DNA from: Flavobacterium johnsoniae UW101 | GTDB lineage: Bacteria > Bacteroidota > Bacteroidia > Flavobacteriales > Flavobacteriaceae | Reading direction: 5' to 3' | Assembly (NCBI RefSeq): GCF_000016645.1 | Contig: NC_009441.1 | Span: forward strand, 1,674,001-1,738,000 | DNA: 64,000 bases | Shown: piece after piece, positions 1-9,343 of the stretch | Layout: the number at the start of each line of letters is the position of its first letter | How positions within the stretch are numbered: the first letter of the stretch is position 1 | Notes under the pieces: generated by a model | What the model was told of the DNA's origin: nothing | The model's input: only the letters and a program-made list of their open reading frames with translations | The model's database searches: none | Made by a program: the position numbers and the translations under genes

Positions 1-856
1 TCCATCTTCATTTGAAATGGGGGATATTGATGGTTTAAGTTTTGAAAAAGGACGATTTTATAATGAATCTGAATCGAACTCAGGAACTGCTGTAATTGTT
101 TTGGGATACGAAATTGCTCAGGGACTTTTTGGGGATATTGATCCAATTGGTAAAAATATCCGATTGTATGGCCAGCGTTTTACTGTAATTGGTGTAATTG
201 CCAAACAAGGTGCGGGTTTTTTTGGAGACAGTAATGATACATCAGTTTATCTGCCGGCTAATTTTTTACGCCGAATGTATGGCGACAGCGATGCAATGAC
301 TCCAATGATTATTTTAAAACCTACTAAAGGTGTTGATATGGAAGCTTATAAAGCTGAAGTTTCCCAAAAATTAAGAGCAATTCGCGGAATGAAAGCAGGA
401 GAAATGGATAACTTTTTCATAAATGTGCTTTCTGGTTTTACTGATTTTATCGACGGAATTTTAGGCCAGATGAATGTAGTAGGGTGGATTATCAGCGGAT
501 TTTCTCTTTTGGTCGGCGGTTTCGGAATTGCCAATATTATGTTTGTATCGGTTAAAGAAAGAACCAATTTAATTGGTATTCAAAAATCATTGGGAGCCAA
601 AAACAGATTTATATTATTTCAGTTTTTATTTGAAGCTATAATTCTCTCTGTAATTGGCGGAATTATTGGTTTATTGATGGTTTGGGGAATTGCAGTTATT
701 TTAACCAAAGCACTGGATTTTGAATTTGTATTGAGCTTTGGAAATATAATTTTGGGAACAACTTTAGCGGCGCTTATTGGATTGATTTCGGGTATTCTGC
801 CGGCTATTTCTGCAGCAAATCTTGATCCTGTAGAAGCAATTAGAACAGGGATGTAG
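1..856 (+). CDS. ABC transporter permease, MacB/FtsX type (5' end outside window)
   Basis: The reading frame is already open at the left edge (first full codon at base 2), so the N-terminus is missing; the ATG at 17 is internal. The visible part is the end of a periplasmic MacB core-like domain followed by the FtsX permease domain. It has three hydrophobic segments, one starting around GWIISGFSLLVGGFGIANI, a cytoplasmic loop with ERTNLIGIQKSLGA, and a C-terminus ending in DPVEAIRTGM, which is typical of MacB/LolC-like permeases. Such proteins couple an ATPase to mechanical work or efflux across the envelope. The ATPase partner should lie upstream, outside the window. The substrate cannot be told. 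Confidence 0.88.
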   Translation, partial: PSSFEMGDIDGLSFEKGRFYNESESNSGTAVIVLGYEIAQGLFGDIDPIGKNIRLYGQRFTVIGVIAKQGAGFFGDSNDTSVYLPANFLRRMYGDSDAMTPMIILKPTKGVDMEAYKAEVSQKLRAIRGMKAGEMDNFFINVLSGFTDFIDGILGQMNVVGWIISGFSLLVGGFGIANIMFVSVKERTNLIGIQKSLGAKNRFILFQFLFEAIILSVIGGIIGLLMVWGIAVILTKALDFEFVLSFGNIILGTTLAALIGLISGILPAISAANLDPVEAIRTGM

Positions 857-1021
857 TTTTTTTGGAAGATTAAAAGGGGCTTGGATAATAAGGTTCTGAG
901 TTTTTTGTAAATGAAAAATATTTTAAAGTGCCATAAAGTTTTTCCCTGCTTTGTCTTTATTTGAACAGACTTTTCAATTTTTTATGTAGATTCGAAGTTC
1001 AGAGATATGAGGCAAGCATAT

Positions 1022-1564
1022 TTATAAAGATTCTTCTCCTTTTGTCTTTACAACCTTTATAATCCAATCTTCAAAGCTCCTCCAAGATTTGAGTTCATTA
1101 GAAGTTTCTGCATATTCGCAGATAGGGTATTCATGACAATAGACATCAAAATTATTAGTGTCTTGTTTTGTTGTGCAAAAACCAATCCAATCACCCATCG
1201 ATAAATGACTGCCAATCATGAAATAATTGTCTTCTGACGCCTCATCTTCTCCTTCGATTTCTTGTTGTACTAGCGCATTGTAATTTTTCAATTGTTCCAG
1301 ATTATAAAGTTCGAATTTAGCAAAATATTCACCAATAAAGAACTGGCCGGTTCCTATTTCTTGTAAGAAGTAATAATATGAATCTTCTAAATTGTTATTT
1401 GTTAAACTTTTTATATCTTGTAGTTCTTCGGTTGAAATATTTTGAATTTTGAAAGTTTTGATATCAGCTTTCTCATTTCTGTAAGATGTATCTTCAATTA
1501 TTACCTTATTGTTGAGAATCCAGTTTTTTAATTCATTAACTGCATTAAAATATTCAGTTTTCAT
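1022..1564 (-). CDS. SMI1/KNR4 (SUKH) family protein
   Basis: This is a 180 aa acidic, soluble protein with no signal peptide or membrane segment. The central stretch SYYYFLQEIGTGQFFIGEY resembles the SMI1/KNR4 core, where a hydrophobic strand is followed by a Gly-rich turn; the acidic middle (EIEGEDEASEDN) and a Gly/Trp segment (MGDWIGFC) also fit. SUKH proteins often act as immunity proteins against secreted nuclease toxins, but many are orphans. No toxin gene is adjacent here, so an immunity role is only inference. It stands alone between the permease and accD. Confidence 0.6.
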   Translation of the reverse strand: MKTEYFNAVNELKNWILNNKVIIEDTSYRNEKADIKTFKIQNISTEELQDIKSLTNNNLEDSYYYFLQEIGTGQFFIGEYFAKFELYNLEQLKNYNALVQQEIEGEDEASEDNYFMIGSHLSMGDWIGFCTTKQDTNNFDVYCHEYPICEYAETSNELKSWRSFEDWIIKVVKTKGEESL

Positions 1565-1828
1565 TTTATATAAATGTTCAGTAATTAATTTAATTATTTA
1601 TAGTTAAATATTAAACTAACATAGTTAAGGAGCAAAGATAAACAAATATATTTTTATATAAGATTTTTCCTTCTTTTTTATATGAAAATTTTGAAGTTTT
1701 CAAAACCATACAGATGTTATTTAAGGTTTTAATCGATAATATGTGTAGTTTTAAATTTGAGGTCTACAAGGTTTTAAAACCTTGCAAGAGAATTAAAATG
1801 TACTTATAAGACTTATGGTTTAAAAATA
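1565..1828. other. AT-rich intergenic stretch with an 18-bp palindrome
   Basis: No gene is visible. The only structure is a perfect palindrome, CAAGGTTTTAAAACCTTG, at 1767-1784. It lacks a T-run and looks like one of the short dispersed palindromes common between genes in this genome. Confidence 0.5.
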
Positions 1829-1866
1829 AAAAAATCCCATCAGCCGAAGCGAATGGGATTTTGTAT
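1829..1866 (-). terminator. Intrinsic terminator of accD
   Basis: AATCCCAT (1833-1840) pairs with ATGGGATT (1853-1860). Read on the minus strand, the hairpin is followed by a run of T. It lies just after the accD stop codon. Confidence 0.75.
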
Positions 1867-1886
1867 TTAATTTAGAAAGTTTAAAA

Positions 1887-2741
1887 CTATCTAATATCAT
1901 TATTCTGAATCAAATCGATATATAAGTTAATCTTATCTTTCAATTCTTTTCTAGGCGTGATAAAGTCTAAGAAACCGTGCTCTAATAAGAACTCAGCAGT
2001 TTGGAAACCTTCTGGCAAATCTTTTCCTGTAGTGTCACGTACAACACGAGGACCAGCAAAACCAATCAAAGCGCCCGGCTCAGAGATGTTGATGTCTCCT
2101 AACATGGCGTAAGATGCAGTTGTTCCACCCGTTGTAGGGTCTGTACAAAGAGAAATATAAGGTAATTTAGCTTCTGCTAATTGAGCCAGTTTTACAGATG
2201 TTTTTGCTAATTGCATTAATGAATAAGCAGCTTCCATCATACGAGCCCCGCCAGATTTTGAAATCATAACAAAAGGAAGTTTGTTTTTGATCGCGTGATC
2301 AATTCCTCTTGCAATTTTTTCACCTACAACTGCTCCCATAGATCCACCAATAAAGGCGAAATCCATACAGCAAATTACAAGTTCCCTTCCTTTAGATTTT
2401 CCTACTCCCGTACGTACAGCGTCTTTAAGATGAGTTTTTTCCATTACATCTTTTAATCTTTCTGCATATTTTTTTGTATCCACAAAATGCAGAGGATCTT
2501 TTGATGTCATGTTTTTATCTAACTCAACAAATACGTTGTTGTCGAATAAAATTTCAAAATAGGTTGCGCTTCCAATTCGAACGTGAAAATCATCTTCAGG
2601 GCTTACGAATAAGTTTCTCGCTAATTCGTCTGCGTCAATAATTTTTCCAGTAGGAGATTTGTACCACAATCCTTTCGGAACGTCCATCTTATCTTCTGTC
2701 GCGGTCGTAATCCCTTTTTCTTGTCTTTTAAACCAAGCCAT
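1887..2741 (-). CDS. accD: Acetyl-CoA carboxylase carboxyltransferase subunit beta
   Basis: AccD forms the carboxyltransferase with AccA and moves CO2 from biotin-BCCP to acetyl-CoA, the first step of fatty acid synthesis. The 284 aa protein shows the crotonase-like core: [28 protein letters not shown] and [19 protein letters not shown]. The N-terminal zinc-ribbon region of the family is present in length (around residues 22-55, [10 protein letters not shown] and [10 protein letters not shown]), but all four zinc-binding cysteines are replaced, as SPTG and SPED show. The catalytic part looks intact. It lies downstream of fbaA on the same strand, separated by an AT-rich repeat, and is followed by its own terminator. 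Confidence 0.95.
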
Positions 2742-2744
2742 TTT

Positions 2745-2852
2745 TTTAATTTTAGAATGTAGATTTTAAATTTTAGATTTTTCAATCTGAATTCAAAATT
2801 TAAATTTCAGGCTTCTTTAGAAATCTGAAATCTAAATTCAAAAATCTAAAAT
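2745..2852. repeat. AT-rich ATCTAAAAT-type intergenic repeat
   Basis: This is a low-complexity tract made of direct and inverted variants of GATTTTAGATTT / AAATCTAAAAT. It can fold on itself. A similar tract lies between etfB and etfA (13487-13618), and a short piece at 49247-49265, so this is a dispersed family rather than unique sequence. Confidence 0.6.
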
Positions 2853-3920
2853 TTAAAGTGTGTTTACGTTATTTAAATCAGCAAAAGCTTGTTCAAGTCT
2901 TGCGTTGAATGTTACTTCGCTTTCACGAACCCATCTTCTTGGATCGTAATATTTTTTGTTTGGAGCATCCGGACCTTCTGGGTTTCCAATTTGAGATTTT
3001 AAATAGTCAAGATTTTTAACCATATAATCACGGATTCCTTCAGTGTATGCAAACTGTAAATCAGTATCGATGTTCATTTTGATAACTCCGTAGCTGATTC
3101 CTTCTCTGATTTCTTCAAGTGTAGAACCTGAACCTCCGTGGAAAACGAAATCAACTGGGTTGTGGCCAGTGTTGAATTTGTTTTGTACGAAATCCTGAGA
3201 ATTTTTTAAGATTTTTGGAGTTAATTTTACGTTTCCTGGTTTGTAAACACCGTGAACGTTTCCAAAAGCAGCAGCAATTGTAAATTTAGGACTTACTTTA
3301 GATAATTCTTCGTAAGCATAAGCTACTTCTTCTGGCTGAGTATATAATTTTGAGCTGTCTACGTCTGAGTTGTCAACGCCATCTTCTTCACCACCTGTAA
3401 TACCAAGTTCGATTTCTAATGTCATTCCCATTTTACTCATTCTAGCTAAATATTCTTTGCAGATTTCGATGTTCTCTTCGATTGGCTCCTCAGACAAATC
3501 GATCATGTGAGAACTAAATAATGGTTTTCCTGTTTCTGCAAAATGTTTTTCAGAAGCATCTAATAAACCATCAATCCAAGGCAATAATTTTTTTGCGCAG
3601 TGGTCAGTGTGTAGAATTACAGTTGCACCGTAAGCCTCTGCTAATGTGTGAATATGTTTTGCTCCCGCGATTCCTCCTGCGATTGCTGCTTTTTCACCTG
3701 CATTAGATAATCCTTTTCCAGCGTTGAATTGTGCTCCTCCGTTAGAAAATTGAATAATAACTGGCGCGTTTAGTTTTGCTGCAGTTTCAAGAACTCCGTT
3801 AATTGTGCTAGATCCAGTAACGTTTACTGCTGGAAGAGCAAAACCCTTCTCTTTCGCATAATTAAAGATCTCTTGAACTTGATCTCCTGTAGCTACTCCT
3901 GGTTTAATGTTGTGTGCCAT
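2853..3920 (-). CDS. fbaA: Class II fructose-bisphosphate aldolase
   Basis: This zinc-dependent aldolase of glycolysis and gluconeogenesis splits fructose-1,6-bisphosphate into DHAP and glyceraldehyde-3-phosphate. The 355 aa length matches the long class IIA type. Metal and active-site motifs are visible: VILHTDHCAKKLLPWIDG (catalytic Asp and zinc His), LEIELGITGGEEDGVDN, FGNVHGVYKPGNVKL and FHGGSGSTLEEIREGISYGV with NIDTDLQFAYTEG. The start follows a short AT-rich leader. It precedes accD on the same strand. No unusual features were seen. Confidence 0.97.
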   Translation of the reverse strand: MAHNIKPGVATGDQVQEIFNYAKEKGFALPAVNVTGSSTINGVLETAAKLNAPVIIQFSNGGAQFNAGKGLSNAGEKAAIAGGIAGAKHIHTLAEAYGATVILHTDHCAKKLLPWIDGLLDASEKHFAETGKPLFSSHMIDLSEEPIEENIEICKEYLARMSKMGMTLEIELGITGGEEDGVDNSDVDSSKLYTQPEEVAYAYEELSKVSPKFTIAAAFGNVHGVYKPGNVKLTPKILKNSQDFVQNKFNTGHNPVDFVFHGGSGSTLEEIREGISYGVIKMNIDTDLQFAYTEGIRDYMVKNLDYLKSQIGNPEGPDAPNKKYYDPRRWVRESEVTFNARLEQAFADLNNVNTL

Positions 3921-3980
3921 TGTAATTTTTTTTATAGTTGTTTTTAGTTTTTAGGTTGCAAAAATAAGAATTAATTAGCA

Positions 3981-6536
3981 TTAGAACGGATAATTTATTC
4001 CAAAATTTAAAACCGAGTGACCAAAATTGTATTCTTTAAACCATCTGTCTCCCTTGTCATGCGCCGGATTATAGGTCTTAAAGCCTAAATCTAAACGAAT
4101 AACAAAAAAGCTTAAATCGTATCGTAAACCAAATCCTGAGCCCAAAGCAATTTCATCTAAATCGTTTAAGCTGTTAAATCTTGCCTTGTCATCAATCACA
4201 TTATCGAGCACATTCCAGATATTTCCGGCGTCTGCAAAGAGTGCTCCCTTGACATCTCCAAAGATTTTAAAGCGATATTCTGCACTAAGGGCAATCTTCA
4301 TATTTGCCTCGTTAAAATCGTTTAAAGCATTTGTGCTTCCAGGACCAAGTGAGTACGGCTGCCATGCTCTGTTGTCGTTAGAGCCTCCAGAATAATAACT
4401 TCGTGAAAACGGAATGTAATTTGAGTTTCCAAATGGAATTGCGATTCCAAAAAAGCTTCTTACTGCTAATACTTTCTCTTTTCCAAAATCCCAGTGTTTA
4501 ATATAATCGAACTCGCCTTTAATGTATTCAGCATATTCTAAGTTGAAAATCTCATAATTGCCGTTTGCATTTTTGGTTAAATTTCCAATGCTTGAAACTG
4601 CAGACAATAATGTTCCCGCAGATTCTATTTTGGTTTTAAACTGATAAAAAGTATTATCTGCTAAATCGGTTTTAGTGGTTTTGGTAAAAGTATAGCTTGT
4701 AGATAAAATAAAGTCATTTTCAGTCAAACGAATTCTTCTTTCTTCAATACTTTCCACATCTTTATATTGTGGATTATCAGGTGTTAAAGCTGTTTGATTG
4801 GTTAGTACTTGATTCGTGAAATTTGTAGTTCCTTCCGGAATTATCAAGTTTCCGTTATCGTCAAGATTTGTTGTTGTGGTATTATAGTTTTGCGCAATAC
4901 CGTTTAACTCATTATAAGAAGATTTGTAGACATTGAAATAGTTATTCGGATTTAGATTTCGAACATATTGTGCGTTTAATAAATCAAATTTTACGGTATT
5001 ACGTCTTTTTGGAGTCCAATTATAAGAGATACCTCCGGTAAAATTTTCCTTATCTAAACCAATATTCTGCTGCTTAGAAAAACCGGCAGCGATGGAAGTA
5101 GAAGGAATCATTCTTTTCGGAATAATTTTTTCTGTTCCAAAAGGCATCAGGATTCTTGGAAAATTCAGTTTTAAATCCAATCCATATTCCGAAACATTGA
5201 AAAAATTATCATTTGGGTTCGCCATATCTTTTGATGAACCAATATTGGCACGTGCCGAAATTTCTAATGTTTCGGCCCTGTTAAAGACATTTCGAATTGT
5301 TTCTGAAATACTGGCTCCAATACCAAAATCCTGAATGTTAGAGTGCGTAACATCTAATGTAGCACCAAAACTGTATTTTTTTCTTGGCGTTAAATATACC
5401 TTTGCAATCAAAGACTGCGCTGTAGAATCTCGTTTATCTACCTCGTATTGTATCGATGGATAATTGAATATTTTAAGGTTATTCAAATATCTGGAAGAAA
5501 GCGTGGTTCTGGTATCAGAAAACGTACTTCCTTTCGTGATAAAAATAGCATCTGTAATGGCGCGGGGTTTGTATTTCAGCTTTTTATAACTGTACAAATT
5601 AAAGTTATTATAAGTCGTACTGTCATTGATCTTGCTTTTTGAATTAGCAGGAGAATAATCAGTATAGATATTTACATCGCTGATTTTGTATAATTTAAAA
5701 GGTTCAGTTCTGCTCGAATCTCTTTCCTGGATGTTATTGTTATTGATGATTAAAGTTACATCGGCTTTGTTTTTTTTGCCAATTGTATCAATGTCAAAAG
5801 TTACATAAGTAGGCTGAAAAAAGTAAGCTCCGTGATTTCTGTAATAGGTTGTAATCCTGTTTTTTTCTTCTTCAAAATTAGAAGTTTTATATTGGTCACC
5901 TGATTTTAAAAACGAAGGTTCTGTGCTCGTTTTGTATAATGAATCCAGAGCAGGTGTTAATATTTTGGTTTTAATAGTGTCAAGCGTATAAGCCGGGCCG
6001 GTTGTAATGTTGTAGTTTACTTGAGCTTTCTTTTTGGCAATGCTGTCTATTGTGTAATCAGTAGATACATTAAAATATCCATTATTGAAATAATAGAATT
6101 TTAATCGGAGTAATGATTTTCTGGTTTTTGCTGTATCAATAATTACCGGCGGTTCTCCAGTATTTTTTAAGAATTCATGAATTCCTTTATATAAAAACGA
6201 CTGCCCAAGTCTGTCTACTTGTTTTGCAGATAAAAATTTAGCCTGACGTTCGTATAATCCGGGATTATTTTTAAACTTAGCCTGGTAAGTTGAGTCCGGA
6301 TTTAAATTGGCTAAATTGTATAAGTTTAATCTAAGTTTGTAACCCAGCAGTGTACCATTTGGTTTTTGGTACATTTGATTTGTTGCATTTTCATCATTTG
6401 TAGACTTTCCGTTTACAATAATATTGTTTTTTACAAGAAGATTTTTTCCATCAGGAACTCTTTTTACAGCATTACAGGCGCAAATAAGTATTGCTATTAG
6501 AATAAATGCTGTTATTTTTGTGGAATTATTTTTCAA
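3981..6536 (-). CDS. TamL-like lipoprotein of the Omp85 (BamA/TamA) family
   Basis: This is an outer-membrane assembly protein. The N-terminus is a lipoprotein signal (hydrophobic ILIAILICAC, lipid-modified Cys about residue 21) followed by the VPDGKNLLVKNNI segment found in the lipidated TamA variants of Bacteroidetes. Residues of roughly 30-330 form the POTRA-like periplasmic part. From about 400 to 851 there is a beta-barrel ending in HSVLNFGINYPF, with a terminal aromatic residue as in Omp85 proteins; the FADAGNIWN segment near the end is typical of the family. Known Omp85 TAM partners act with a TamB-like protein, which is not in this window. It is divergent from the RNA methyltransferase with only 37 bp between starts. 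Confidence 0.85.
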   Translation of the reverse strand: MKNNSTKITAFILIAILICACNAVKRVPDGKNLLVKNNIIVNGKSTNDENATNQMYQKPNGTLLGYKLRLNLYNLANLNPDSTYQAKFKNNPGLYERQAKFLSAKQVDRLGQSFLYKGIHEFLKNTGEPPVIIDTAKTRKSLLRLKFYYFNNGYFNVSTDYTIDSIAKKKAQVNYNITTGPAYTLDTIKTKILTPALDSLYKTSTEPSFLKSGDQYKTSNFEEEKNRITTYYRNHGAYFFQPTYVTFDIDTIGKKNKADVTLIINNNNIQERDSSRTEPFKLYKISDVNIYTDYSPANSKSKINDSTTYNNFNLYSYKKLKYKPRAITDAIFITKGSTFSDTRTTLSSRYLNNLKIFNYPSIQYEVDKRDSTAQSLIAKVYLTPRKKYSFGATLDVTHSNIQDFGIGASISETIRNVFNRAETLEISARANIGSSKDMANPNDNFFNVSEYGLDLKLNFPRILMPFGTEKIIPKRMIPSTSIAAGFSKQQNIGLDKENFTGGISYNWTPKRRNTVKFDLLNAQYVRNLNPNNYFNVYKSSYNELNGIAQNYNTTTTNLDDNGNLIIPEGTTNFTNQVLTNQTALTPDNPQYKDVESIEERRIRLTENDFILSTSYTFTKTTKTDLADNTFYQFKTKIESAGTLLSAVSSIGNLTKNANGNYEIFNLEYAEYIKGEFDYIKHWDFGKEKVLAVRSFFGIAIPFGNSNYIPFSRSYYSGGSNDNRAWQPYSLGPGSTNALNDFNEANMKIALSAEYRFKIFGDVKGALFADAGNIWNVLDNVIDDKARFNSLNDLDEIALGSGFGLRYDLSFFVIRLDLGFKTYNPAHDKGDRWFKEYNFGHSVLNFGINYPF

Positions 6537-6573
6537 GTGTTTTTTAATATTTAATTCAAAAGTACATTATTTT

Positions 6574-7302
6574 ATGGTTAGTAAAAACCAAATAAAACTT
6601 ATATCAAGTTTACATCAAAAAAAGCAGCGTTTTGCAAATCAATTATTTTTTGCCGAAGGAGTAAAAGTAATTCAGGAATTGCTGCAATCCAATTTTGAAT
6701 TAGAACATTTATACACTACGTTAAATGATTTTGAAGAAGTTCAATCTTCAAAACGAACTCTTATTAATGAACAAGAACTAAAAAAAATAAGTGCTTTAAC
6801 AACTCCAAATTCTTGTCTGGCAGTTTTTAAAATGCCTGTCGAAAATCAAATTATAAATTCTGGTTTAATTCTGGCTTTAGACGACATTCGTGATCCGGGA
6901 AATCTGGGCACAATAATGCGTCTCTGCGACTGGTTCGGGATTAAGCAAATTGTTTGTTCTAAAGAAACAGTCGATATTTATAATCCAAAAGTGGTTCAGG
7001 CCACAATGGGATCTATTGCCAGAGTAAACGTAAATTATGTTGATCTTAAAGCTTTTTTAAGTCAGACAAAACTTCCTGTTTTTGGAACATTTATGGATGG
7101 AGATACAATTTATCAATCTAATTTACCTCAAAATGGAATCATTATTATGGGTAATGAAGCCAATGGTATCTCGGCAGAAATTGAAAAAATAGTAACCACC
7201 CGGCTTACAATTCCAAGATTTGGAGAGCTGCAAAAAACCGAAAGTTTAAATGTAGCTACTGCAACAGCAATTATTCTTAGTGAATTTAAACGAAATAGTT
7301 AA
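6574..7302 (+). CDS. SpoU/TrmH-family RNA 2'-O-methyltransferase
   Basis: It uses SAM to methylate ribose 2'-OH in rRNA or tRNA. The 242 aa form has the substrate-binding N-terminus (KQRFANQLFFAEGVKVIQEL) and the knotted SPOUT domain with its three motifs: DIRDPGNLGTIMRLCDWFG, IIIMGNEANGIS and ESLNVATATAIILSEF. The frame is open upstream to 6424, but that stretch lies inside the divergent tamL-like gene, and homologues begin at the MVSKNQIK position, so the start is placed at 6574. The exact target nucleotide cannot be read from the sequence. Confidence 0.92.
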   Translation: MVSKNQIKLISSLHQKKQRFANQLFFAEGVKVIQELLQSNFELEHLYTTLNDFEEVQSSKRTLINEQELKKISALTTPNSCLAVFKMPVENQIINSGLILALDDIRDPGNLGTIMRLCDWFGIKQIVCSKETVDIYNPKVVQATMGSIARVNVNYVDLKAFLSQTKLPVFGTFMDGDTIYQSNLPQNGIIIMGNEANGISAEIEKIVTTRLTIPRFGELQKTESLNVATATAIILSEFKRNS

Positions 7303-7311
7303 TATTTTGTT

Positions 7312-8025
7312 TTAATGAAATGTGAAATTTATTAAAATTGCTCTTGATTTCATTGAATCAATGTTGTCTGTCCACGGACTTGGGCCATTTATAGGTTTAT
7401 CACGAATTAATTCATCGGTTATACCAAACATTCCTCTTATAGAAGGAGAGAAGATGAAATATTCGGTAAAGAAGTCAACTCCAAAACCTAGTTCATAAGC
7501 AGAAGTCCATTGTTTTACTCTAAATTTATTCTCGAAGTTATCGTCTGTAGATTTTGAATTACTTGATAAATTTAAAGTAGTAGACAATCCTCCAACCAGA
7601 TACGGGCGAATATTTCCAGTTCTAAGAGCTGAAAATTTAAGCAGTAACGGAAAGTGTATATAAGTACTGTTTACTTCGCGTAAATAATCTTTTTCTTGAG
7701 CAAAATTAGGATAATACAAATCACGTTTTGTATAGTACAAACCTGGTTCAAAACGCAGGTTTATATATTCCTGCAGTCTTAAATCGGCTACAACACCAAC
7801 ATTAAATCCAGTTGTTTTTTTTACCTGAATATCCTGCTGAACCGGAGTTTTGTAATCGAATTTAAAGTCGAAACTGTTAAAACCTAAATAGTAGCCAAAA
7901 TAAAGGCGTTGTTTCTGCCAGTTTTCCAGGTTAATAATAGGATCTTTGCTAAACATGCTTTTAGCAAATTGAGAATATCCTTTTGTCGTTAAGACCAATA
8001 AAATGACGATTACAATTTTTCTCAT
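7312..8025 (-). CDS. porT: PorT-family outer membrane protein of the type IX secretion system
   Basis: This 237 aa protein has a signal peptide (MRKIVIVILLVLTTKGYSQ) and an eight-strand-like barrel (LYFGYYLGFNSFDFKF, INLRFEPGLYYTKRDLYY, IRPYLVGGLSTTLNL, WTSAYELGFGVDFF) ending in AILINFTFH. PorT is required for secretion through the T9SS, used in Bacteroidetes for gliding adhesins and secreted enzymes. The match with family length, and the position 1 bp after ubiE on the same strand, is the arrangement known in flavobacteria. It is likely co-transcribed with ubiE. Confidence 0.88.
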   Translation of the reverse strand: MRKIVIVILLVLTTKGYSQFAKSMFSKDPIINLENWQKQRLYFGYYLGFNSFDFKFDYKTPVQQDIQVKKTTGFNVGVVADLRLQEYINLRFEPGLYYTKRDLYYPNFAQEKDYLREVNSTYIHFPLLLKFSALRTGNIRPYLVGGLSTTLNLSSNSKSTDDNFENKFRVKQWTSAYELGFGVDFFTEYFIFSPSIRGMFGITDELIRDKPINGPSPWTDNIDSMKSRAILINFTFH

Positions 8026-8026
8026 A

Positions 8027-8758
8027 CTATTTTTTAGATGCTGAATAAATGGTTGCTACACCAAAAGTTTGCGGCATTGCTACAACATCTATAAACCCAG
8101 TTTTTCTTAAAATATTGTTTAAGGCTTCACCATAAGGAAAAGCAGCAGCAGATTCAGATAAATATCCGTAAGCTGAATTGTCTTTCGAAAACAATTTTCC
8201 AATAAGCGGTAATATATTTTTGCTGTAAAATTTATATCCTTGTTTATATGGTGTTTTATCCGGAACAGAAGTTTCCAGAATTACAAAAATTCCGTTTGGT
8301 TTTAAAACTCGTAAAATTTCAGCAAAACCTTTTTCTAAATTTTCAAAATTACGCACACCAAAACCTACCGTAATGGCATCAAAGTAATTGTCTTCAAAAG
8401 GAATATTTTCAGAATCTCCTAAAACCAGATCAATTACATTAGAGAGTTTTTTTTCCTCAACTTTCTTTTTTCCCACTTCAAGCATTCCGGCGGAAATGTC
8501 AAGACCTATAATTTTTTCTGCTTTCGTCTGCGCCATTAAAATAGCTAAGTCCCCGGTTCCTGTAGCAATATCCAGAATTACTTTTGGTTTAGAATCAGAA
8601 ACTAATTTCAATACTTTTTTTCTCCATTTAGTATCAATACCAAATGAAATTACACGATTCAAATTATCGTAGTTCCCAGAAATGTTATCAAACATTTGAG
8701 CGACCTGCTCTTTTTTACCTAAAGAAGAGTCTTTATATGGAGTTATTTTTTCAGACAT
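8027..8758 (-). CDS. ubiE: Demethylmenaquinone methyltransferase
   Basis: It catalyses SAM-dependent C-methylation of demethylmenaquinone, the last step of menaquinone synthesis. The 243 aa protein has the class I methyltransferase fold: motif [18 protein letters not shown], the UbiE signature region [20 protein letters not shown] near the N-terminus, [19 protein letters not shown] and [14 protein letters not shown]. Flavobacteria use menaquinone, so the MenG role is expected rather than ubiquinone methylation. It is first gene of a two-gene unit with porT. Confidence 0.95.
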   Translation of the reverse strand: MSEKITPYKDSSLGKKEQVAQMFDNISGNYDNLNRVISFGIDTKWRKKVLKLVSDSKPKVILDIATGTGDLAILMAQTKAEKIIGLDISAGMLEVGKKKVEEKKLSNVIDLVLGDSENIPFEDNYFDAITVGFGVRNFENLEKGFAEILRVLKPNGIFVILETSVPDKTPYKQGYKFYSKNILPLIGKLFSKDNSAYGYLSESAAAFPYGEALNNILRKTGFIDVVAMPQTFGVATIYSASKK

Positions 8759-9310
8759 TATTATAATTTACGCAAATATAAACAATCTAGTTTAACTGTA
8801 ATTGAGTTTTTTAAAATGTCAATTAAATGTTTTGAGACAGAGGCTTAAATCAGCTTTTGAAGTCTTTTTTTTGGCATCACCAAAAGTGGGTATTTTTAAA
8901 AAATCACCAAAAGTGGGTATTGTCTTGTGATGATATTATGCACAACTTTGCTGAAGTAAAAATGATTAAAAGTTTTAAATGATTGATCGTTTTCATTTGA
9001 CTTAATCAAATGGCTGCTTTTTTGCACTGGTAATCATTTGTTCAGGTAAGTAGTTTTTAAAAGTGTTGTTCTTGGGGGAATACTATTTTTAAAAGTGCGA
9101 AGTACGTTCTTAGGATTAAATTTGTTTTTGGAAATTTTAATTTTCTTTGCCTTTAATATCTTAGTGGTATTTGTTATTAAAGGCTTTTTTTGAGATTTAT
9201 CTCAATTAACATTAAATGTTATTCAGTTATTTCAAATGTTACTTTGACATTTGTGATTTTACAAAAACTATTTTCTTGAGCGAGTCAATACTAAAATCAA
9301 TCGTTTTTTA
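8759..9310. other. Gene-free region with a 19-bp direct repeat
   Basis: No coding frame of substance is visible over more than 500 bp. The notable structure is a 19-bp direct repeat, ATCACCAAAAGTGGGTATT, at 8876-8894 and 8903-8921, with start-to-start distance 27 bp. The rest is AT-rich. A small RNA on the plus strand ending at the hairpin 9311-9340 is possible, but nothing shows one directly. Confidence 0.5.
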
Positions 9311-9341
9311 AAAAACATCCTTCAAAAGAGGATGTTTTTTT
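9311..9341. terminator. Intrinsic terminator downstream of folA
   Basis: AAAAACATCC (9311-9320) pairs with GGATGTTTTT (9330-9339), with A/T runs on both sides. It directly follows the folA stop codon on the minus strand and could act in both directions. Confidence 0.75.
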
Positions 9342-9343
9342 AT

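Noticed and set aside
8876..8921. CRISPR array
   Set aside because: Only two repeats with an 8-bp gap; no spacer-length regularity and no cas genes.
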